A DNA stretch of 9,720 nucleotides from CADAWZ01 sp045114665 (GTDB lineage Bacteria > Vulcanimicrobiota > CADAWZ01). This document shows positions 7,801 to 9,720 of the stretch, one piece after another. The stretch is from the NCBI GenBank assembly GCA_045114665.1, contig JBGUKW010000285.1:1-9720 (forward strand), read 5' to 3'. Each line of letters begins with the position of its first letter. The first letter of the stretch is position 1. Position numbers and translations under genes: made by a program. The notes below the pieces were generated by a model, which did not search any database, had not been told where the DNA came from, and saw only the letters and a list, made by a program, of their open reading frames with translations.

Positions 7801-7954
7801 AGTCAAGACAGTAAATTCACTCGGTATAACTTCAATAAATCTTGCATTTGACAGAACAAACTACATAAGTTCATTCGAAAGAAATGGACAGACATATAAA
7901 ATGTGGGATTGGTGGCCAAATGCAGTAGAACTTATCAAAGTTGCTGCAAAGTAA
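4868..7954 (+). CDS. Large secreted coiled-coil protein with EF-hand-like C-terminal domain
   Basis: A 1028-residue exported protein that I do not recognise as a named family. The Sec signal peptide is MKKLVSLALAGICALAFASVADA (cut after Ala23). Residues 24-200 form an unrecognised, Tyr/Gly-rich domain. An Asn/Ala-rich linker with NNNN (207-210) follows. Coiled-coil arm 1 covers about 265-487 and arm 2 about 572-775, both Ala/Lys/Glu-rich and built on a 42-residue (six-heptad) repeat starting at Tyr (Y335, Y377; Y654, Y696). Between them lies a non-coiled insert (488-571). The C-terminal part (about 858-1005) resembles the EF-hand region seen in large RTX-type proteins: PLVLDIAGNG, DGLLV, LFG, then two good calcium loops, D947-E958 and D967-E978 (WQDTNGNG). 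A loop at 917-928 is degenerate (A first, C last). No GGxGxDx nonapeptides, LPXTG or membrane anchor are visible. The protein ends with MWDWWPNA near the C-terminus. It has its own promoter. A surface stalk, adhesin or matrix protein is my inference. Confidence 0.75.
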   Translation: MKKLVSLALAGICALAFASVADAGSTVRMKAPTRQQGTTKTTGYGEVNINYVQTRFNITKNGKLNNYDYSRGVYINGDVKGYTVDDNPDATSMGEYLNCGGRYEVRSLFTDNLLSSQRVYDDLRESLASEYARMIPAVAGEISSIHTAVETYGNGRVYSGEKVVANAGSQYSSTYNIAYQVIPGRIATLANGDGQIEESSVQGKRTNNNNTVAGDNAARSAAANNRSANAQATAVTDNDGAFVQAVKNSFANAIFTTSVASDFKNQLKAAYDQDLAAFNAQETANYNATVQEKARLQAELDQFIADYNAAVAARDAALTALNNAKAVTVAKQSAYDSAVSARQTAETNLANAKAEEATALTAYNNAVIDKNAKQTTYNSAVSDREKAEKALKSAKTVEANALKELNDAKAVQETAQIAYQKAESKFNSFNYGMREEALADALDTAREEYDDAHIAVAEAKEAQTEAQKEVTSIQDKIDVASEYMTLWNAYAGVRNSHANIGETGIEQLEAVREKAEAVRAFEEEHGLAHSYMLIDGSSHNVSVIMYGDDYPSKTYSYPSKSSNIAPFLGHPDTSELESQLSSANSTVAQAKEAVTAAEKAEATAKAAYEVAETAYNDGIKELDKEQKDLKDAKDSAKDALDKANSDVITAQADYNAKVEVREAKEAELAVAKSAEADAFTALNNAKDKVTEKDSIYKAKVKARKAKEVELADAQKAEADALTALNNAKEAQKLAQADYDAKASALAELGTIAQKKNQLRDSLNDFIRNLTDYLGKNHSQEAGSTFANVAYTKATYPAYEEPDLDVLGGSNEEIVSVNSVTSIKIDAPTYTMVDGVLTETSTVNSDLYNTTVYIKSARKTISPLVLDIAGNGQLQASNGQNMPGHDVVETGNVIGDFFGDGFEIAMEWVGPQDGLLVAPKADGSVDMSCLFGTAGGYETGYEKLSLYDKNEDMKVTGEELNGLSIWQDTNGNGIAEANEVKTVNSLGITSINLAFDRTNYISSFERNGQTYKMWDWWPNAVELIKVAAK
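5786..6121 (+). repeat. Arm 1 block of 28 + 42 + 42-residue coiled-coil repeats
   Basis: Units begin at Tyr codons 5786 (Y307, a 28-residue short unit), 5870 (Y335) and 5996 (Y377), and a further Tyr at 6122 (Y419) opens a diverged unit. The shared pattern is Y-x-x-A-V-x-x-R-x-x-A, then a LxxAK motif, then an A-L-x-x-x-N-A segment. The lengths 42 and 28 are six and four heptads, so the register is kept. Confidence 0.75.
6827..7078 (+). repeat. Arm 2 tandem repeat, two 126-bp units
   Basis: Units start at the Tyr codons 6827 (Y654) and 6953 (Y696); a truncated third begins at 7079 (Y738). Within them 6833-6927 and 6959-7053 agree at about 84 of 95 bases by eye, including a 15-base exact match at 6887-6901 and 7013-7027. 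The protein units share AKEAELA / AKEVELA and AEADA-F/L-TALNNAK. The high DNA identity points to recent duplication or ongoing homogenisation. Confidence 0.85.
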
Positions 7955-7993
7955 TTTTGCTACAGCATAGTACAGTTATTATATAATCTATAA

Positions 7994-8027
7994 AGGTATA
8001 TCCTCCCTATAAAGGGGGGATATACCT
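7994..8027. terminator. Stable hairpin after the secreted-protein gene
   Basis: A 14-bp stem pairs 7994-8007 with 8014-8027 (outer GGTATATCC / GGATATACC, inner TCCC/GGGG with one T-G pair) around a TATAAA loop, 40 nt after the stop codon. It is GC-strong for this genome but is not followed by a T-tract on either strand. It may be an mRNA 3' stabiliser or part of a two-part end with the following repeat. Confidence 0.55.
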
Positions 8028-8037
8028 ACCAAAGAAT

Positions 8038-8135
8038 ATTAGACTTATTCAGAACAGGGGATTTGAGCTTCTTCAGTTATTCCCAAATGCTTTTTTACAA
8101 TTTTCCCTGTTCTGAATAAGTCTAATGTTTTTTTT
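8038..8135 (+). terminator. 22-bp perfect inverted repeat plus T8, overlapping the comEC 3' end
   Basis: Arms 8038-8059 and 8105-8126 are exact reverse complements (core GACTTATTCAGAACAGGG), with a 45-nt loop, and T8 (8128-8135) follows the right arm. Read rightward this has the form of a terminator for the secreted-protein transcript, though the loop is far longer than usual. A weak inner pairing (ATTTG at 8061-8065 with CAAAT) could shorten it. The whole repeat except its first 7 bases lies in the convergent comEC coding sequence, encoding LDLFRTG and PCSE-stop. Confidence 0.6.
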
Positions 8136-9720
8136 CTTACTGCCAACTTTATTGCACCTATTTCATCTGTTTTGTAATATTTTATCCCATATTTTGTAAG
8201 TCTATCCAAAACACATTTTGATGGATGGGTAATGTCTCCCTTATCACATGAAATTATTGCAATTTTAGCTTTCGTATTTTTCAAAAATATATCTGATGAA
8301 GATGTAATACTTCCGTGATGTGCAATTTTTAAAACATCACATCTTACATCAAAGGAATTTAAAATTTTATTTTCTGTTTCAAAATCAATATCAGCACAAT
8401 ACAAAATCGAATTTTGACCATATACAATTTTCAATACAAGAGATTTTGAATTTATATCACTGTAAAAAACATCACTTGAAGGTGATAAAACATTTATTTT
8501 TATATCATCAGATATATTTATTACATCCCCTGCCATTATTGGTTTAGCCTTTTCCAATCCAACAAATTTTCCAGCAATAAATTTTGAAGCGAATAAATTT
8601 TTAATTTTTATTCTTTTGGAAAGAGAGTAAAGACCTCCTAAATGGTCTTCATGCTCATGTGTAATAAAAACATAATCAATATTATCTATACCACTTTTCA
8701 AAAGATATGGAGCTATAACATTTTTTCCTACATCAATTCCCTTTCTTATACCAGATGTTCCACAGTCTATCAAAATCTTTTTTCCATTTGGTGTGATAAT
8801 CAAAGATGAATCTGCATTACCAATACTAAAAAACATAACTTCCATACATTTTGGAGGTTTAAAATAATACGGAATCAAAAGAGAATAAGAGACAAAAAAA
8901 AGTATAAAAATAATTGGAAAACAAAAAAAATATTTTTTCACTTTCTTTGTAAAAAAATCAAAATAAGAGCATATAAAAAAAATAGCATAATATAAAAAAA
9001 CAAAATATATTGACGGTGAGCACAAAAAAATTCGAGAAAATTTAAATAATGACAAAAATTTTAATGAGCCGATCATAAAAAAAACAATAAATTCATTAAT
9101 TGGACTCAATATATTGAAAACTGGTTCTAAAAATCCAAAAATTAAAATAATTGAAGCGAGTGGAGTTGCAATTATATTTGAAACAAAAGAAAATGGTGTC
9201 CATTGACAAAAAAATAAAATAGATATAGGAAGTGTTACAGATTCTATTGAAAGACTTAAAAATATTGATTCAACTATTTTATTAAATGGAAACTTAAAAT
9301 TTAATAAAATAATTTTATTTATAAAAGTAATATAAAAAATAATTCCAAAAATTGCTGATGCACTCAACAAAAAACTACAATTCAATATATTAAAAGGATT
9401 CATAAAAATCATAAATCCAACAGCAAAACAAAGTGCAGATATAATATCACGGTCTCTATTTAAAGAAACAGAAAGCAAAGAAAGAAAAGCCATTATCCCT
9501 GCTCTCAAAATACTTGGAGATTCTCCTGCCATATTCATATAGAGTAATAATATTGGTAACAAAATTAGAAAAGATATTATTGAATATAATTTTAATTTTT
9601 TAAAAATAAACAAAAAGAAAAGAATAATTACTGAAATATGAAATCCAGAAGCAGCCAAAATATGAAGAGTTCCTGTTTTTTCAAAAATATCTCTATGACT
9701 TGATGTAAAAAGTGATTTAT
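8045..9720 (-). CDS. comEC: ComEC/Rec2-family DNA uptake channel, N-terminus beyond the right edge
   Basis: Inner-membrane channel that passes single-stranded DNA into the cytosol during natural transformation. The frame is open to base 9720. The TTG at 9658 is Leu inside the conserved HILAASGFH motif (family HLLAISGLH), so the true start is off-window and the usual N-terminal OB-fold region is not seen. The multi-helix Competence domain (about 8900-9660) includes PSILRAGIM. The C-terminal metallo-beta-lactamase-like domain (about 8140-8850) starts at SIGNADSSLI. It shows HEHEDH (8642-8659) in THEHEDHLGG, the D of YCADID (usually TGDxE), AHHGS (8309-8323) and THPS near the end, followed by KTDEIGAIKL. 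Metal-binding residues appear intact, unlike many ComEC proteins in which some are lost. About 28 residues follow GAIKL, and the last part is encoded by the inverted repeat at 8038-8126. The gene is convergent with the secreted-protein gene, with stop codons 90 nt apart. Confidence 0.88.
   Translation of the reverse strand, partial: KSLFTSSHRDIFEKTGTLHILAASGFHISVIILFFLFIFKKLKLYSIISFLILLPILLLYMNMAGESPSILRAGIMAFLSLLSVSLNRDRDIISALCFAVGFMIFMNPFNILNCSFLLSASAIFGIIFYITFINKIILLNFKFPFNKIVESIFLSLSIESVTLPISILFFCQWTPFSFVSNIIATPLASIILIFGFLEPVFNILSPINEFIVFFMIGSLKFLSLFKFSRIFLCSPSIYFVFLYYAIFFICSYFDFFTKKVKKYFFCFPIIFILFFVSYSLLIPYYFKPPKCMEVMFFSIGNADSSLIITPNGKKILIDCGTSGIRKGIDVGKNVIAPYLLKSGIDNIDYVFITHEHEDHLGGLYSLSKRIKIKNLFASKFIAGKFVGLEKAKPIMAGDVINISDDIKINVLSPSSDVFYSDINSKSLVLKIVYGQNSILYCADIDFETENKILNSFDVRCDVLKIAHHGSITSSSDIFLKNTKAKIAIISCDKGDITHPSKCVLDRLTKYGIKYYKTDEIGAIKLAVRKKTLDLFRTGKIVKKHLGITEEAQIPCSE

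Noticed and set aside
7442..7951. Full RTX toxin or type I secretion substrate
   Set aside because: There are no GGxGxDx nonapeptides, no transporter genes nearby, and an N-terminal Sec signal is present. Only the EF-hand-like region is shared.
7982..7987. TATAAT as a promoter before the convergent end
   Set aside because: There is no matching -35 and no gene downstream on the plus strand; TATAAT is frequent by chance in DNA this AT-rich.
9658..9660. TTG at 9658 as the start of comEC
   Set aside because: The codon is Leu within the conserved HILAASG motif, and the frame continues to the right edge with typical family residues.

Overview
The window is AT-rich bacterial DNA, roughly 30% G+C by eye, with AGA as the main Arg codon, strong AGGAGG-type ribosome binding sites and poly-A/poly-T tracts in the spacers. 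It looks like an uncultured or anaerobic AT-rich bacterium. The DUF5693, DUF697 and zinc-ribbon Tim44-like families are best known to me from Bacillota and some deep-branching or gut lineages, but the sequence alone does not fix the phylum. I see no phage, IS, CRISPR or RNA gene.

Layout: (1) A leftward pair occupies 1-2312. A DUF697-type membrane-associated protein (1326-2312) is followed 12 nt later by a DUF5693 membrane protein that starts at a TTG (1313) and runs off the left edge. (2) The 148-nt spacer 2313-2460 carries two divergent promoter candidates whose -10 boxes overlap. (3) A rightward pair occupies 2461-4548: a cytosolic esterase of the esterase D/PF00756 type, then a membrane-anchored protein with a zinc ribbon and two Tim44-like domains. 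A textbook rho-independent terminator closes it (4566-4606). (4) A 319-nt gene-free stretch (4549-4867) holds that terminator, two overlapping long inverted repeats, an 18-A run, an extended -10 promoter and a small inverted repeat near the transcription start. (5) A 1028-residue secreted protein (4868-7954) has a Sec signal peptide, two long alanine-rich coiled-coil arms built from a 42-residue repeat, and a C-terminal region with EF-hand-like calcium loops. (6) A ComEC/Rec2-family DNA-uptake channel enters from the right edge on the minus strand (8045-9720, N-terminus missing). Its 3' end overlaps a 22-bp perfect inverted repeat followed by T8 in the rightward direction.

The genes do not form one obvious pathway. 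The two central pairs could be envelope-related housekeeping units. The large secreted protein is its own transcription unit, with a promoter and hairpins on both sides. ComEC is a conserved competence gene convergent with it. The most distinctive items are the repeat-built secreted protein, the tandem Tim44-like protein with one zinc ribbon, and the inverted-repeat structures at 4615-4673 and 8038-8135.
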